A stretch of DNA of 64,000 nt from Methanobrevibacter sp. (GTDB lineage Archaea; Methanobacteriota; Methanobacteria; Methanobacteriales; Methanobacteriaceae), in NCBI RefSeq assembly GCF_017427765.1, contig NZ_JAFRSC010000025.1, positions 1 to 64,000 of the forward strand. The letters are read 5' to 3'. Under the pieces are notes generated by a model. That model was not told the origin of the DNA and did no database searches. It worked only from the letters and a program-made list of their open reading frames with translations. Position 1 is the stretch's first letter; the number at the start of each line of letters is the position of its first letter. The position numbers were made by a program, and so were the translations under genes. Positions 18,501 to 25,217 of this stretch are shown piece after piece.

Positions 18501-20127
18501 TCCAGATTCAAATAAAACCAACAATGTAGCTAATAACATTACTGATGTTCCTCCTGAAGCGGACATTGGTGTTGTTAAAGAAGTGAATGCAACAGAATGT
18601 GCAAAAGACCAAATCGTTGAATGGAAAATTACCATGACAAACCATGGTCCTGACGGCGCTACAGATGTTGTTGTAAAAGATAACTTGCCTGACACATTAA
18701 TATTCATCAGTGCAGACGGTAATTATAACCCTGAAACCGGCATCTGGACAATTGATTATTTAGCTAGTGGTGAAACCCGTGTTTTAACCATTATCACTAA
18801 AATCAACACTACAGGTATGGTGATTGTAAACAATGTTACTGCAACCAGCGGTGTATACGATCCGGACATGAGCAACAACAAAGCATCAAACAACACTACT
18901 GTTGTAAAAGAAACTTTAGCTGACTTGGTAATCGTTAAAGAGGTTTCAAACAAGAATCCTCACAAAGGAGATGAAATAACCTGGACTATTACTGTAACCA
19001 ATAATGGTCCTGATACTGCAAAAGACGTAGTTGTAAGTGATAAATTGCCTGATGGATTAATATTTAAAGATGCAAACGGCAATTATAACCCTGCTACTGG
19101 TGTATGGACTGTTGGAGATTTAGAAAACGGTAAATCTGTAAGTTTAATTATAACTACTGTAGTTGACATTACAAACAGTAATGTAACAAACGTAGCTGTT
19201 GTAAACTCCACTACTCCTGACAACAACACAGATAACAACAAGGACAATGACACTATAGTCGTTGACCCTGAAGCTGATATCGCAGTAATTAAAACAGTAT
19301 CCAACCCAACTCCTGAAAAAGGTGATGTGATTACCTGGACTATTGTTGTAACCAACTTCGGTCCTGATGCGGCTAAAAACGTTGTAGTTGAAGAGACATT
19401 ACCTGAAGGATTACAGTTAATGGCTACTAAAGGAAGCAAAGGTGCATATGAAAACGGAATTTGGACTGTTGGAGATTTAAATAATCAAGAACAGGCAACA
19501 TTAACATTAACAACTAAAGTAACCGTTTCAGGCGGTACTATTGAAAATATTGTTGTTGCAAGTTCATCCACACACGATTCAAATAAAACCAACAACAGAG
19601 ATAAGGAAGTAACTAATCCAAAACCTGTTGAAACCAGTGCTGATTTGGAAATTACCAAAGTCGCTAATGTGGATAAAGTAAAAGTAGGCGATGAGTTCAT
19701 TTGGATTATTACTGTTGTAAACCACGGTCCTGATGTTGCGAAAAACGTTCGTGTAACTGATTGGGCAACCGGTGACTTTGAAATCCTAGACATTATCGTG
19801 TCTAAAGGAGACTTTGACATAAATACCGGAATTTGGACTGTAGGAGATATGGAAGATGGCGAGACTGTAACATTGGAACTCATATGCAAAGCATTGAGTG
19901 ATGTTGATGCGGTAAACCACGCTTCTGTAGAAAGTGATACTCCAGATCCAAATGAGGACAACAACTATGACATGTCTTCAGTTGACGTATACACTCCATC
20001 TCCGGACAATCCGGTAAAACACAGCATTCCAAAAGCTCATACCATGCATGCTACAGGTAATCCAATCGTAATGGTTCTCTTAGCACTTTTAGCTATTGTT
20101 GGAGTAACCTTAAGAAGAAAAAACTAA
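9514..20127 (+). CDS. Giant adhesin-like surface protein: beta-helix plus about 23 DUF11 repeats
   Basis: A 3537-residue cell-surface protein. In order: signal peptide (residues 1-26); an acidic/serine spacer; a right-handed parallel beta-helix (about 106-573) with repeated NCxFxNN, GGAI and NNTA turns of the Pmp/pectate-lyase type; a connector (about 575-740); about 23 tandem DUF11 Ig-like domains of 115-120 residues (about 741-3490), most starting with ADLxxxKxVSN and containing NNGPD and TPDxNxxNN; and a C-terminal HATGNP, transmembrane helix and RRKN tail. Asn-rich, with very many N-glycosylation sequons. Methanobrevibacter genomes carry many such adhesin-like proteins, thought to mediate contact with host, bacteria or protozoa. 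Ligand unknown. It is intact, without internal stops. Confidence 0.9.
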   Translation: MKINAKFLVVAFILAIFSVGVVAASEDVGLESSELTQVPHEQVVSVSEPTVPEVETTNYETSANDINNEISVSSDKNVTDSYSKESLKQSKKGESLLGASNDEEVLSATHYLSGNTFADLQNAINNAQAGDIIDLQGKTISGYRSLSCNKNIIIANGNLDGNDYLAAYNFQNCKLENLTLSNFHMSWGASINYCTLNNVAFNNFLTDKGCTFAIRYCNLESVNFTNCHSLMPADPEGEDFETGVMIVTYGSNYNNCYFTNCSTNRHSGAICVAGSPGNTANITNCVFYNCSSGVGGAIYLHGTGLTENHHSNIINCSFIDCKATEYGGAIGSSQDYLNIENCDFYNNSAKKGGAIMVGGITHGLDGDNSEGHNNLLNNCSFFNNIATEEGGAVHITGDNNEAINCVFDDNFAHSGNGSAIYVYGVNASVYDSNFTNHDCARGTVYIYGENSTIQGSFFENNTASKGGAGVYIFGNNTFLDNNVFNGNNATIHGGAIHTHGNNAIISNSVFTNNNVLPNVTDKSQGLGGAIYIHGDNNLIYNSNFTGNTARNGSAIYNNGDNFTIENGNFLNNQAWSYIIIIITDPPSPMYYNETQEVKVNLTMIGGDNIINAIHNAEDPNQIYLYNVTYYHSTTNTTRTTSQEEIHPRDGVENSEGGKYIYQDDREDLQVINVVVTRDSDNKVILNTTGDDLRTGLYGNVTVTLDPILFAGNYTIFAEHPDDENYTAISNTTHFEILPHVDVSVTKTSNKDVYIVGEEAIFTIVVRNVGSNATNVTVRDILPDSLTFVSAVATQGTYDSSTNIWSVGDMTNGSSKTLTLTVTTTEIGSFDNVVNVTSNEKDWNLSNNVANKTIKVDIYYTKEANVTNTSAGEYFEYYLSVYNVGDSTYSQTLRIRDVLPEGVQYTGIYNLQGADLITYINYGFEQIWEITNISKGTHAIITIKVKALKDGVWNNTMYVWNFPPVNATVNVSSNADLRVIKEVSVKNTKNGDLINWTIFVKNEGPSIAMGAYVDDILPAGLEIYGMSVASKGGYDRDNGRWTIGDMAVGEIQTLTITTRVTVSNANITNEATVNSTTPDPNPKNNYDNETTEVTPEGDVGVEKTVSVHDVNHGQIVYWTIVVTNYGPDTATGVFVTDVLPTGLQYINSTKSKGKDYNPVTGNWNIGNLAKGENATLTIYTRAVDHNVLINNIATVNSTSIDTNPNNNKDDDYINIGPEADLELVKVVNKHEVIKGDIVIWTITVINHGPNDAIDAYVEDLLPKGLEFISSSSPRRYDNNTGRWDIGHLSNGSNATLTIVTRVLASNEIIKNYAITNSSTYDPDPYNNNDEDGITVKTEADVGIIKIVSNKTAHYGDTVIWTVNVTNYGPNVAENVVVTDLLPAGLIIIGSPSHSQGHVYVDGSGNGIWNIGNLAVNESVSAIINSKINTTDTTIINVVKVNTTSHDPNPSNDIAENRTVIPPEADVEVIKTVNNVTPNKNDTIVWTITVINHGPDVAENVIVTDILPAGVEYVSHQGSYHRSTGVWDVGSLAHKESKTLNITTKVVDTGKITNEVNVTTTTYDTDLTNNYDNETIDVPAIADLVITKEVSNKTPKFGDLINWTITVTNNGPNNARNVVVNDKLPKGLIYVTHNATKGLYDSVQGIWQIGDVLHFGSERIIITTRVNVTNTTITNVAVVTSTTPDSNETNNKANNTTTIGPVADVAIEKLVNNHGPKKGDNIVWTIIVTNNGPDVAVNAVATDVLPAGLIFVSATGDGSYDNKTNLWTIGDIENKATRVLYITTKVNVTKAVITNTVNVTSDTPDSDDSNNEDNETIDVGHETDLKIVKTVSNSTPKSGDEITWNITVFNLGPDDAIETVVNDKLPAGLIWIGDDSNGAYNHITGIWNIGTLAHHTNVTLLIRTLVNVSGVSITNIANVTTDTHDTNESNNEDNDTIDVPADPKADLSIVKEVSNKTPHKGDEITWTITVTNNGPDTAYNVTVTDKLPAGLVYKTDDSNGKYNKTTGIWTIGELANTKSVSLVITTLVNITNTTITNVANVTSTTPDPNDENNKANNNTTVAPEADLEIVKLVSNTTVKKGDIITWTIVVTNKGPDAALNVYVRDELPNGLILNGYSKTKGLFDTDSFTWFIPSLAKGESQNLTLRTLVNVTNRTLVNTANVTNDVYDPNKTNNEANNNTTVVPEADLEVIKTAMNSTVKKGDVLGWNITIINHGPDTVSEISIADKAQTGLIFVDLHGRLINGQVVTDKIKVNLQAGESMTIYVVTLVNASNVNLTNEVDVKGDIYDPNPENNYDNDTVEVLPRADIVVEKTVSSNVTRKGEEITWTITVTNNGPDTAVNTRVTDKLPKGDLIYNGHKADVGNYDPESGVWIVGDLASGVSKTLTIKTIVNITNKTIINVANVTSDTPGNKTNDTDNTTSEPKADLVVVKEVSNKNPIFGEEITWTVTVTNKGPDVAVNAKVTDKLPDGLIFVKSNGNYNATTGVWTVGDLANGESKSLVITTRVNITNATIENIANATSDTPGNNTPGNNTTDVGSIADLEVVKLVSNTTAKTGEIITWTIIVTNNGPDAAKNVNVTDKLPAGLTYKTHKADYGVYDPSQGIWVIGDMAKGQSYKLTINTIVDIVNGTIENVAVVNSSTPDNNTDNNKANNNTTVNENADLVIVKEVSNKAPHKGDTITWTVTVTNNGPSEAKNVKVTDKLPEGLVFKGSNGAYDPETGVWTVGDLANGKSVSLVITTIVNITNKTITNVANVTSDTPDSNKTNNEANNTTDVAPEADLEVIKTVSNSTPKKGDIIIWTIIVTNNGPDAAVNVRIVDTIPEGLLVVGDAMTKATKEVVIEIPKLDAGKSAEFTIKTVVNVTNATLRNVVVANSNTYDPNETNNKDNETAEVPAEADLEIIKLVSNSTAHKGDIIVWTVKVTNNGPDVAEKVYVNDILPNGLVYKAHNANKGLFDSNKLVWFIESLANGETQTLTIETLVNTTNTKITNIVNVTSDTPDSNKTNNVANNITDVPPEADIGVVKEVNATECAKDQIVEWKITMTNHGPDGATDVVVKDNLPDTLIFISADGNYNPETGIWTIDYLASGETRVLTIITKINTTGMVIVNNVTATSGVYDPDMSNNKASNNTTVVKETLADLVIVKEVSNKNPHKGDEITWTITVTNNGPDTAKDVVVSDKLPDGLIFKDANGNYNPATGVWTVGDLENGKSVSLIITTVVDITNSNVTNVAVVNSTTPDNNTDNNKDNDTIVVDPEADIAVIKTVSNPTPEKGDVITWTIVVTNFGPDAAKNVVVEETLPEGLQLMATKGSKGAYENGIWTVGDLNNQEQATLTLTTKVTVSGGTIENIVVASSSTHDSNKTNNRDKEVTNPKPVETSADLEITKVANVDKVKVGDEFIWIITVVNHGPDVAKNVRVTDWATGDFEILDIIVSKGDFDINTGIWTVGDMEDGETVTLELICKALSDVDAVNHASVESDTPDPNEDNNYDMSSVDVYTPSPDNPVKHSIPKAHTMHATGNPIVMVLLALLAIVGVTLRRKN
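11734..19983 (+). repeat. About 23 tandem DUF11 coding repeats (period near 350 bp)
   Basis: Twenty-three repeat starts can be read, from the divergent first two (HVDVSVTKTSN and DIYYTKEANV) to ADLEITKVANVDK. Several units keep near-identical DNA, for example the starts of the units at about 15340, 17490 and 18915, which share long stretches encoding VKEVSNK.P/HKGD.ITWT. This points to recent internal duplication or gene conversion. The array is expected to vary in length between strains and to be hard to assemble from short reads. Confidence 0.85.
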
Positions 20128-20134
20128 ACACATG

Positions 20135-20170
20135 ATGGGAATTAATTTTCCCATACTTTTTTTATTTTTC
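20135..20170 (+). terminator. Hairpin plus T-run after the giant adhesin
   Basis: The perfect 7-bp stem ATGGGAA-6nt-TTCCCAT (20135-20154) is followed by a T-rich tract. It lies just past the adhesin stop codon and looks like an intrinsic-type terminator. Confidence 0.6.
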
Positions 20171-20407
20171 ACATATTTTCAAACTATATTTTAATTGAAG
20201 TTAGCTGTCATTAAATTTATTATAACCAGTAAACTATCATTTTAATAAATGCTATTTTTTAAAATATCAACTCTTTCAAACCGTTTTTATAAAAATTATC
20301 GCTGAATCTACATAAGATTAACCAGATTCATTATTTTTTAATAATTCAAATATTTTAAAAGTCATTAATGACATATTTATCTATGATTAGATTAGATGTG
20401 TGATTAA

Positions 20408-22057
20408 ATGAAAAGTGATAGTATAAAAACAGGAATTCAAAGAGCACCGCACAGGTCTCTTTTAAGGGCATGCGGACTCGATGATGAAGACTTTAAAAAA
20501 CCGTTCATCGGAATAGCCAACAGTTTTACAGATATCGTACCCGGCCATATCCACCTAAAGGAATTGGTTGAATTCGTTAAAGAAGGTATTATAGCTGCCG
20601 GAGGTATTCCATTCGAATTTGATACAATGGCAGTATGTGACGGAATCAGCATGAACCATGAAGGTATGAAATACTCCCTTCCGTCAAGAGAAATCATTGC
20701 GGCAACTGTGGAAAGCATGACCAAAGGCCACGCATTTGACGGACTGGTACTGATTCCAAGCTGTGATAAGGTAGTTCCTGGAATGATTATGGGTGCAGCA
20801 CGTGTTGATGTACCAAGTATTGTTGTTACCGGAGGACCGATGCAGTCCGGCGAGTACAAAGGAAAACCTGCTGATTTGATTACCGTTTTTGAAGCGGTTG
20901 GTGCAAATTCAGCTGGCAAAATGTCAGAAGAGGAAGTTTATGAGCTTGAAAAATGCGCTTGTCCTGGTGCAGGAAGCTGTTCAGGTTTATTTACAGCAAA
21001 CACCATGGCATGCATAACCGAAACATTTGGTTTGTCACTTCCGACATGCGCTACAACTCATGCAAGAACAGAAGAAAATGATCAAATAGCCTTTGAATCC
21101 GGAAAACAAATAATTAAACTTGTTGAAGATGACATCAAACCCTCTGACATATTGACTCAGGAAGCATTCAACAATGCAATTGCAGTTGACATGGCTTTGG
21201 GCGGATCTTCAAATACCGCATTGCATATTCCGGCTATTGCAAGTGAAGTTGAAGGCGTTGGCGTTGATTTGGATTTATTCGATGAAATTTCAAGAAACGT
21301 TCCACACATTGCACTTATCTCTCCTGCAGGTGAAGACTCAATGATGGATTTGCACCTTGCTGGCGGAATTCAGGCAGTTTTAAAAACATTAGGGGATAAA
21401 ATCGACACCAGCCAGATGACTGTAACCGGAAAAACTATTGAGGAAAACTTAAAGACTGTTGAAAACAAAAACACCGATGTAATTCATACACTTGATGACC
21501 CTGTACATGCCGACGGTGGAATAGCTATCCTAAAAGGAAATCTCGCTCCAAACGGCAGTGTAGTTAAAAAAGGTGCTGTTGCAGATAACCTGATGCATCT
21601 TAAGGGACCTGCAAAAGTATATGATTCAGAAGAGGATGTAACAAAAGCAATATTTGACCATGAAATCACCGAGGGTGACATTGTCGTAATCAGATATGAA
21701 GGACCTAAAGGAGGTCCTGGAATGCGTGAAATGCTAAACCCTACTTCAGCTTTGGCAGGGATGAACATCAAGGATGTCGGACTTATTACCGATGGAAGAT
21801 TTTCAGGAGGAACCAGAGGACCTTGTATCGGTCACGTATCACCTGAAGCAATGGAAAACGGACCGATTGCAGCTATTCAGAATGGCGATATAATAGAAAT
21901 TGACATTAACAACAGGTCAATCAATGTGGAGCTGAGCGATGAGGAAATTGAAAAAAGGCTTAATGAAGTCAAACACCCTGAAAGCGACATTGACGGATGG
22001 TTGGCATTGTATCAAAAACTTGTTCACTCTGCAGATACCGGAGCTATTTTAAGGTAG
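20408..22057 (+). CDS. ilvD: Dihydroxy-acid dehydratase
   Basis: A 549-residue enzyme of valine, leucine and isoleucine synthesis that dehydrates 2,3-dihydroxy acids to 2-keto acids using a labile Fe-S cluster. Cluster and metal motifs are visible: [14 protein letters not shown] (about residue 117), [16 protein letters not shown] (about 185) and the C-terminal [18 protein letters not shown], then [23 protein letters not shown]. The length is normal. It is separated by only 7 bp from hisD, so these two amino acid pathway genes probably form an operon. The other branched-chain genes lie 20 kb downstream (ilvB, ilvN, ilvC) and at the window end (ilvE). Confidence 0.96.
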   Translation: MKSDSIKTGIQRAPHRSLLRACGLDDEDFKKPFIGIANSFTDIVPGHIHLKELVEFVKEGIIAAGGIPFEFDTMAVCDGISMNHEGMKYSLPSREIIAATVESMTKGHAFDGLVLIPSCDKVVPGMIMGAARVDVPSIVVTGGPMQSGEYKGKPADLITVFEAVGANSAGKMSEEEVYELEKCACPGAGSCSGLFTANTMACITETFGLSLPTCATTHARTEENDQIAFESGKQIIKLVEDDIKPSDILTQEAFNNAIAVDMALGGSSNTALHIPAIASEVEGVGVDLDLFDEISRNVPHIALISPAGEDSMMDLHLAGGIQAVLKTLGDKIDTSQMTVTGKTIEENLKTVENKNTDVIHTLDDPVHADGGIAILKGNLAPNGSVVKKGAVADNLMHLKGPAKVYDSEEDVTKAIFDHEITEGDIVVIRYEGPKGGPGMREMLNPTSALAGMNIKDVGLITDGRFSGGTRGPCIGHVSPEAMENGPIAAIQNGDIIEIDINNRSINVELSDEEIEKRLNEVKHPESDIDGWLALYQKLVHSADTGAILR

Positions 22058-22064
22058 TGTTAAA

Positions 22065-23336
22065 ATGGATATACTAAATTATTCAGATATTGATTTGACT
22101 GAAACTATTAAAAGATCCGAAGAAGACGTAAACAAGGTTTTAGAAATTGTTTCTGATATCTTAGACAATGTTAAAAACAATCAGGATAAAGCTATTAGAG
22201 AATATACTGAAAAATTTGACGGTGTTACAATAGAAAATTTGAAAGTATCCAAAGATGAAATCAAAGAGGCTTACGATACTTTAGATGACGAACTGCTTGC
22301 AGCTTTAAAACAGGCAGCATCAAACATTGAGAAATTTCACAAAAAGCAAATTCCAAGCGAATGGGAAATGGAAGTAAACCCTGGTGTTGTTGCAGGCCAA
22401 ATCGTAAGGCCAATCAACTCAGCCGGATGTTACATACCTGGAGGAAGGGCAGCCTATCCTTCATCAATATTGATGACTGTAATACCTGCAAAAATCGCAG
22501 GAGTCAAAAAGGTTGTATGTGTAACCCCACCACAAAAGGACGGTAAGATTCTGGGTGCCATTTTGGTGGCAGCAGATATTGCAGGTGCTGATGAAATTTA
22601 TAAGGTCGGTGGTGCTCAGGCTATTGCAGGTCTTGCTTATGGAACAGAATCCATACCTCGAGTTGAAAAAATTGTTGGTCCCGGAAATATATTCGTTACA
22701 GCCGCAAAGAAATTAGTCTATGGTCAAGTAGATATTGAGTTTCCGGCAGGGCCGTCTGAAGTTCTTATATTGGCTGATGAAACTGCAAATCCTGAATTTT
22801 TGGCAACTGACATTTTGGCACAGGCTGAACACGACCCAAATGCGTCATGCTTTTTGGTAACTGATTCAAAAGAGTTAGCTATTAAGACTGATGAATTTGT
22901 CAAACAGTTAACTGAGATTGCACCAAGACGTGAAATCATTGAAGAATCATTATCCAAAAGTGGAAAAATCATAATCACTGACACTTTTGAAGAGGCTATT
23001 CACGTTACAAATGAATATGCTCCCGAACATCTAATCATAACCACTAAAGATGATGATGAAACACTTTCACACATAAACAATGCCGGTTCAATCTTTTTAG
23101 GTTCCTACTCACCTGTTGCTGCCGGAGATTATGGATCCGGAACAAATCATGTGCTGCCTACCGGCGGAGGGGCAAAAATGTATTCAGGACTATCAACTGA
23201 AGCGTTTATTAAAAAGCCGACAGTTCAAAGACTGACAAAAGAAGGTCTTGAGCAGTTATCTAAAACTTCAGTTCCAATAGCTGAATATGAAGGATTTTTT
23301 GCTCATGCAAATTCATTTAAAACAAGATTGAAATAG
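22065..23336 (+). CDS. hisD: Histidinol dehydrogenase
   Basis: A 423-residue enzyme that carries out the last two steps of histidine synthesis, oxidising histidinol to histidine with two NAD+. The family core is clear: [54 protein letters not shown], and the Zn/active-site region [22 protein letters not shown] and [23 protein letters not shown] follow. Normal length. Co-directional with ilvD after a 7-bp gap, and followed by a strong hairpin terminator. hisB is elsewhere in the window (61.1 kb), so histidine genes are scattered, as in other methanogens. Confidence 0.96.
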   Translation: MDILNYSDIDLTETIKRSEEDVNKVLEIVSDILDNVKNNQDKAIREYTEKFDGVTIENLKVSKDEIKEAYDTLDDELLAALKQAASNIEKFHKKQIPSEWEMEVNPGVVAGQIVRPINSAGCYIPGGRAAYPSSILMTVIPAKIAGVKKVVCVTPPQKDGKILGAILVAADIAGADEIYKVGGAQAIAGLAYGTESIPRVEKIVGPGNIFVTAAKKLVYGQVDIEFPAGPSEVLILADETANPEFLATDILAQAEHDPNASCFLVTDSKELAIKTDEFVKQLTEIAPRREIIEESLSKSGKIIITDTFEEAIHVTNEYAPEHLIITTKDDDETLSHINNAGSIFLGSYSPVAAGDYGSGTNHVLPTGGGAKMYSGLSTEAFIKKPTVQRLTKEGLEQLSKTSVPIAEYEGFFAHANSFKTRLK

Positions 23337-23337
23337 T

Positions 23338-23376
23338 GTTTATAAGTTATTTCTTCTTATAAACCTTTCTTATTTT
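23338..23376 (+). terminator. Hairpin terminator after hisD
   Basis: The perfect 9-bp stem GTTTATAAG-9nt-CTTATAAAC (23338-23364) is followed by a T-rich tract. It separates the ilvD-hisD operon from the small-peptide/sRNA locus that begins about 100 bp later. Confidence 0.6.
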
Positions 23377-23512
23377 TTCATTATTAGAACAATTTTACAT
23401 AACTACTTTAATTTTGTAAATCTACTTTCTAAGACTTTTTTATAGTTTGATATTCTAATATTTTCTTCAATAGATGAATTAATAACTTAATCCATTAATA
23501 AAGGTGAAGTTA

Positions 23513-23575
23513 TTGAAAATCAAAAATATCTTCCTCTTTTTAATTATAGGGGGGAGAGAATGTATGAGAAGATAA
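23513..23575 (+). CDS. Locus A leader peptide (20 aa), overlaps the hydrophobic peptide ORF
   Basis: A short ORF from TTG 23513, 6 nt after an AAGGTG ribosome binding site, encoding MKIKNIFLFLIIGGRECMRR. It runs out of frame through the ribosome binding site and start of the hydrophobic peptide (ATG 23560) and stops 15 nt inside it, so translation of the two is probably coupled, as in mok/hok. The region 23490-23514, covering its ribosome binding site, is complementary to the downstream small RNA. Not a named family. Evidence is architectural, from the same layout at two other loci. Confidence 0.5.
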   Translation: MKIKNIFLFLIIGGRECMRR

Positions 23576-23643
23576 TGATTCTTCTCACAATAGTTTTAGT
23601 AATTATTGCTGTCATTGACTTATTAGTTAAGTTATTTGATTAG
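23560..23643 (+). CDS. Locus A hydrophobic small peptide (27 aa), type I toxin-like
   Basis: ATG 23560 lies right behind a GGGGGGAGAGA ribosome binding site. The product begins MYEKIMILLTIVLVIIAV and ends IDLLVKLFD: one predicted membrane helix with charged ends. The size and composition resemble bacterial Fst/Hol-Tox type I toxins, but no homology search was possible. Sister peptides occur at 24765 (MSELLILLDIVLIVLDII...) and 43456 (MMELLIFILASYCFNIWI...). It is followed within 35 bp by a long hairpin and 200 bp later by a predicted small RNA complementary to this mRNA. Confidence 0.6.
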   Translation: MYEKIMILLTIVLVIIAVIDLLVKLFD

Positions 23644-23674
23644 TAATTTTGACTAATATCGCAGTTGAATTTTG

Positions 23675-23744
23675 AAAGAATGGTTCGTGATTTTTCAAGG
23701 CCCATCCGCTGGAAGTTTTGCGTAATTCTTCCCATTCTTTTTTA
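23675..23744 (+). ncRNA. Locus A mRNA 3' hairpin with target loop (also terminator-like)
   Basis: The outer stem AAAGAATGG (23675-23683) pairs with CCATTCTTT (23732-23740). An inner stem, CGTGATTTTTC (23686-23696) with GAAGTTTTGCG (23712-23722), closes an apical loop that contains CCATCCG (23702-23708). A T-run follows. More than 50 nt are nearly the same as at locus B (24878-24941), while the outer stem differs by compensatory changes. The loop heptamer is complementary to CGGATGG in the downstream small RNA. Confidence 0.7.
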
Positions 23745-23839
23745 TTTTATGAAAATATTAATTCATAATCATTTATTTCAAAAATTATTAGGTTTTTGTT
23801 TAGTTAGATAAATTTAAATATTAGTTTTTTAATATAATA

Positions 23840-23968
23840 TTAATGAATATGGGTTTCATATTCATGGTTTTAATAACAAACCAAAGTTAATGGATAAACT
23901 GTTGTCTTTCGGATGGTGGCTTATAAGTTTTTTAGCTTATAAGCTTAGACAACATTATACTTTTTTTG
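23840..23968 (+). ncRNA. Locus A predicted antisense-like small RNA
   Basis: Possible TATA box AATTTAAATA at about 23811-23820, with a transcript start near 23840 and an end at the T-run 23961-23967. Structure: hairpin ATGAATATG/CATATTCAT (23843-23865), a single-stranded segment, then stem GTTGTCT/AGACAAC (23901-23907 with 23947-23953) enclosing hairpin GCTTATAAG/CTTATAAGC (23919-23944). The 5' bulge exposes CGGATGG (23910-23916), complementary to the mRNA hairpin loop. Segment GTTAATGGAT (23886-23895) pairs with mRNA 23490-23499 just before the leader ribosome binding site. AATAAC (23872-23877) pairs with 23509-23514 at the leader start. Confidence 0.65.
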
Positions 23969-24010
23969 ATTATATAATTTGATAGGAAAATATTCTTTGC
24001 AGGTGATATT

Positions 24011-24550
24011 ATGGAAGAATTTAGAGTTGACATGAGGGAGATGACTCCCGAAGAGTTGGAATTGGGTGCAAAACAAGCTCAAACTGTTTTTAAACTCAAT
24101 CACACAATGCCGATGAGTGAAGAGTACAATGAAGTATTGAAAGAATTATTTGGCGATAATCTTGGTGAAAACTCAATGGTTGTTGCTCCAATTGCCGGTG
24201 CTGCTTTTGAACACATGAAAATAGGTAACAACGTATTCATCAATTCAAATTCTCTTTTAATGGCTCGTGGCGGAATAACAGTTGAAGATGATGTATTGAT
24301 GGCAGCTAATGTTCAATTGCTGTCCAACAATCACGATGAATATGACAGGCAGGTTCTAACCTGCAAACCAATTCATATTAAAAAAGGAGCCTGGATTGGT
24401 GCAGGTGCAAGCATTTTGGCTGGCGTTACCGTTGGTGAAAATGCAATCGTCGGTGCCGGAGCCATCGTAACCAAGGATGTTCCTGATTATGCTGTTGTTG
24501 TAGGTTCTCCTGCAAGAGTAGTTAAAACTCTAGATGAAGATAAATTTTAA
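24011..24550 (+). CDS. Hexapeptide-repeat acyltransferase (maltose/galactoside O-acetyltransferase-like)
   Basis: A 179-residue left-handed beta-helix acetyltransferase. Residues about 65-175 show hexapeptide turns (IGNNVFINSNSLLMA, ITVEDDVLMAANVQL, IKKGAWIGAGASILAGVTVGENAIVGAGAIVTKDVPDYAVVVGSPARVVK), with the catalytic histidine in SNNHDEYD. The N-terminal Maa-type helical region is partly kept. It should transfer an acetyl group from acetyl-CoA to a sugar or another small hydroxylated acceptor; the acceptor is unknown. An AGGTGA ribosome binding site is present. The gene is isolated between two copies of the small-peptide/sRNA module, which may have duplicated around it. Confidence 0.88.
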   Translation: MEEFRVDMREMTPEELELGAKQAQTVFKLNHTMPMSEEYNEVLKELFGDNLGENSMVVAPIAGAAFEHMKIGNNVFINSNSLLMARGGITVEDDVLMAANVQLLSNNHDEYDRQVLTCKPIHIKKGAWIGAGASILAGVTVGENAIVGAGAIVTKDVPDYAVVVGSPARVVKTLDEDKF

Positions 24551-24717
24551 TATTTATCACTTTTTTTATTTTCATACAATATTCTTAATTTAATTAAAAT
24601 TGATAAAACAATTTTAATTTTGATTTATAGCTTTATTAACTATTTATATTACTTTATATCTAATTTTATTTTGTAATAGATAAATTAACAACTTTATTAA
24701 CTGATTTGGGGATTAAT

Positions 24718-24762
24718 ATGTTATTAAATTATATTTTTCCCCTATTTTTTAATGGGGGGTAG
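24718..24762 (+). CDS. Locus B leader peptide (14 aa)
   Basis: ATG 24718, about 6 nt after GGGG (24708-24711), encodes MLLNYIFPLFFNGG and ends with TAG 24760-24762, 2 nt before the hydrophobic peptide start. Its last codons form the ribosome binding site of that peptide, so reinitiation or coupling is likely. The bases just upstream (24696-24706) are perfectly complementary to the downstream small RNA. Support is architectural, by comparison with loci A and C. Confidence 0.5.
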   Translation: MLLNYIFPLFFNGG

Positions 24763-24764
24763 CT

Positions 24765-24845
24765 TTGAGCGAATTGTTAATTTTGCTTGATATTGTCTTG
24801 ATTGTTCTTGATATTATTGTCATAGTCAAACATTTCAATAATTAA
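24765..24845 (+). CDS. Locus B hydrophobic small peptide (26 aa), type I toxin-like
   Basis: TTG start at 24765 behind the run GGGGGG (24754-24759). The product begins MSELLILLDIVLIVLDII and ends VIVKHFNN, a single membrane helix. It resembles the locus A and C peptides in length and pattern, with the xELLIxIL start shared with locus C. Toxicity is inferred by analogy with bacterial type I toxins only. It is followed within 35 bp by the conserved hairpin. Confidence 0.55.
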   Translation: MSELLILLDIVLIVLDIIVIVKHFNN

Positions 24846-24877
24846 TTGAATGGTCTCGTATGATAGTTGGTTTTTGT

Positions 24878-24941
24878 AAGGTTGGTTCGTGATTTTTCAA
24901 GGCCCGTCAGCCGGAAGTTTTGCGTAACTCTTCCCAACCTT
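24878..24941 (+). ncRNA. Locus B mRNA 3' hairpin with target loop
   Basis: The outer stem AAGGTTGG (24878-24885) pairs with CCAACCTT (24934-24941), with two compensatory changes relative to locus A. The inner part is nearly identical to locus A. The apical loop contains CCGTCAG (24904-24910), which can pair with CTGGCGG in the locus B small RNA (25109-25115; one G-U). The conserved core starts GGTTCGTGATTTTTC. Confidence 0.7.
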
Positions 24942-25032
24942 ATTAGACTATTATAATTGCTTATTTTTTTAAAATATCCATTTTTAAACAAGTCGGGTAA
25001 ACTTTATATATTATGTAAATCTACACTATATT

Positions 25033-25156
25033 TAAGAATATGAGTTATTCATATTCAATACCTTCTATTAAAAACAGAAGAATCAGTTAATTAAAACAGT
25101 TGTCTAATCTGGCGGTAGTTTATAGGTTTCTATAAACTTAGACAACACTTATTTTT
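25033..25156 (+). ncRNA. Locus B predicted antisense-like small RNA
   Basis: A clear TATA box, TTTATATA (25003-25010), puts the start near 25033; a T-run ends it near 25156. Structure: hairpin GAATATG/CATATTC (25036-25056), a second hairpin CTTCT/AGAAG, single-stranded AATCAGTTAAT (25081-25091), then stem GTTGTCTAA/TTAGACAAC (25099-25107 with 25138-25146) around hairpin GTTTATA/TATAAAC. The 5' bulge exposes CTGGCGG. AATCAGTTAAT is the exact complement of mRNA 24696-24706, just upstream of the leader ribosome binding site. Confidence 0.68.
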
Positions 25157-25217
25157 AAAAGTATTAATCATTTTTCTTTTAAAATTAAATTATTTTTACA
25201 ACCTCGAGGTGAATAAT

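Noticed and set aside
14403-19964. Many long minus-strand ORFs across the DUF11 array (for example 17652-18233 and 19485-19964)
   Set aside because: They are mirror images of the repetitive coding strand, with repeated low-complexity Ser/Thr/Val/Leu products, no ribosome binding sites and no recognisable domains.
11734-19983. Tandem repeats considered as a CRISPR array
   Set aside because: The repeat period is about 350 bp, the repeats are divergent and fully coding, and there are no short constant repeats with unique spacers. No cas genes are in the window.
20437-20919. 160-codon minus-strand ORF inside ilvD
   Set aside because: It is a shadow of a highly conserved coding region, with no initiation signal or known domain.
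23640-25156. Riboswitch or T-box control of the acyltransferase or aspS
   Set aside because: Each module contains a peptide ORF and a separately promoted RNA ending in a T-run before the next gene, and no known riboswitch core is visible.
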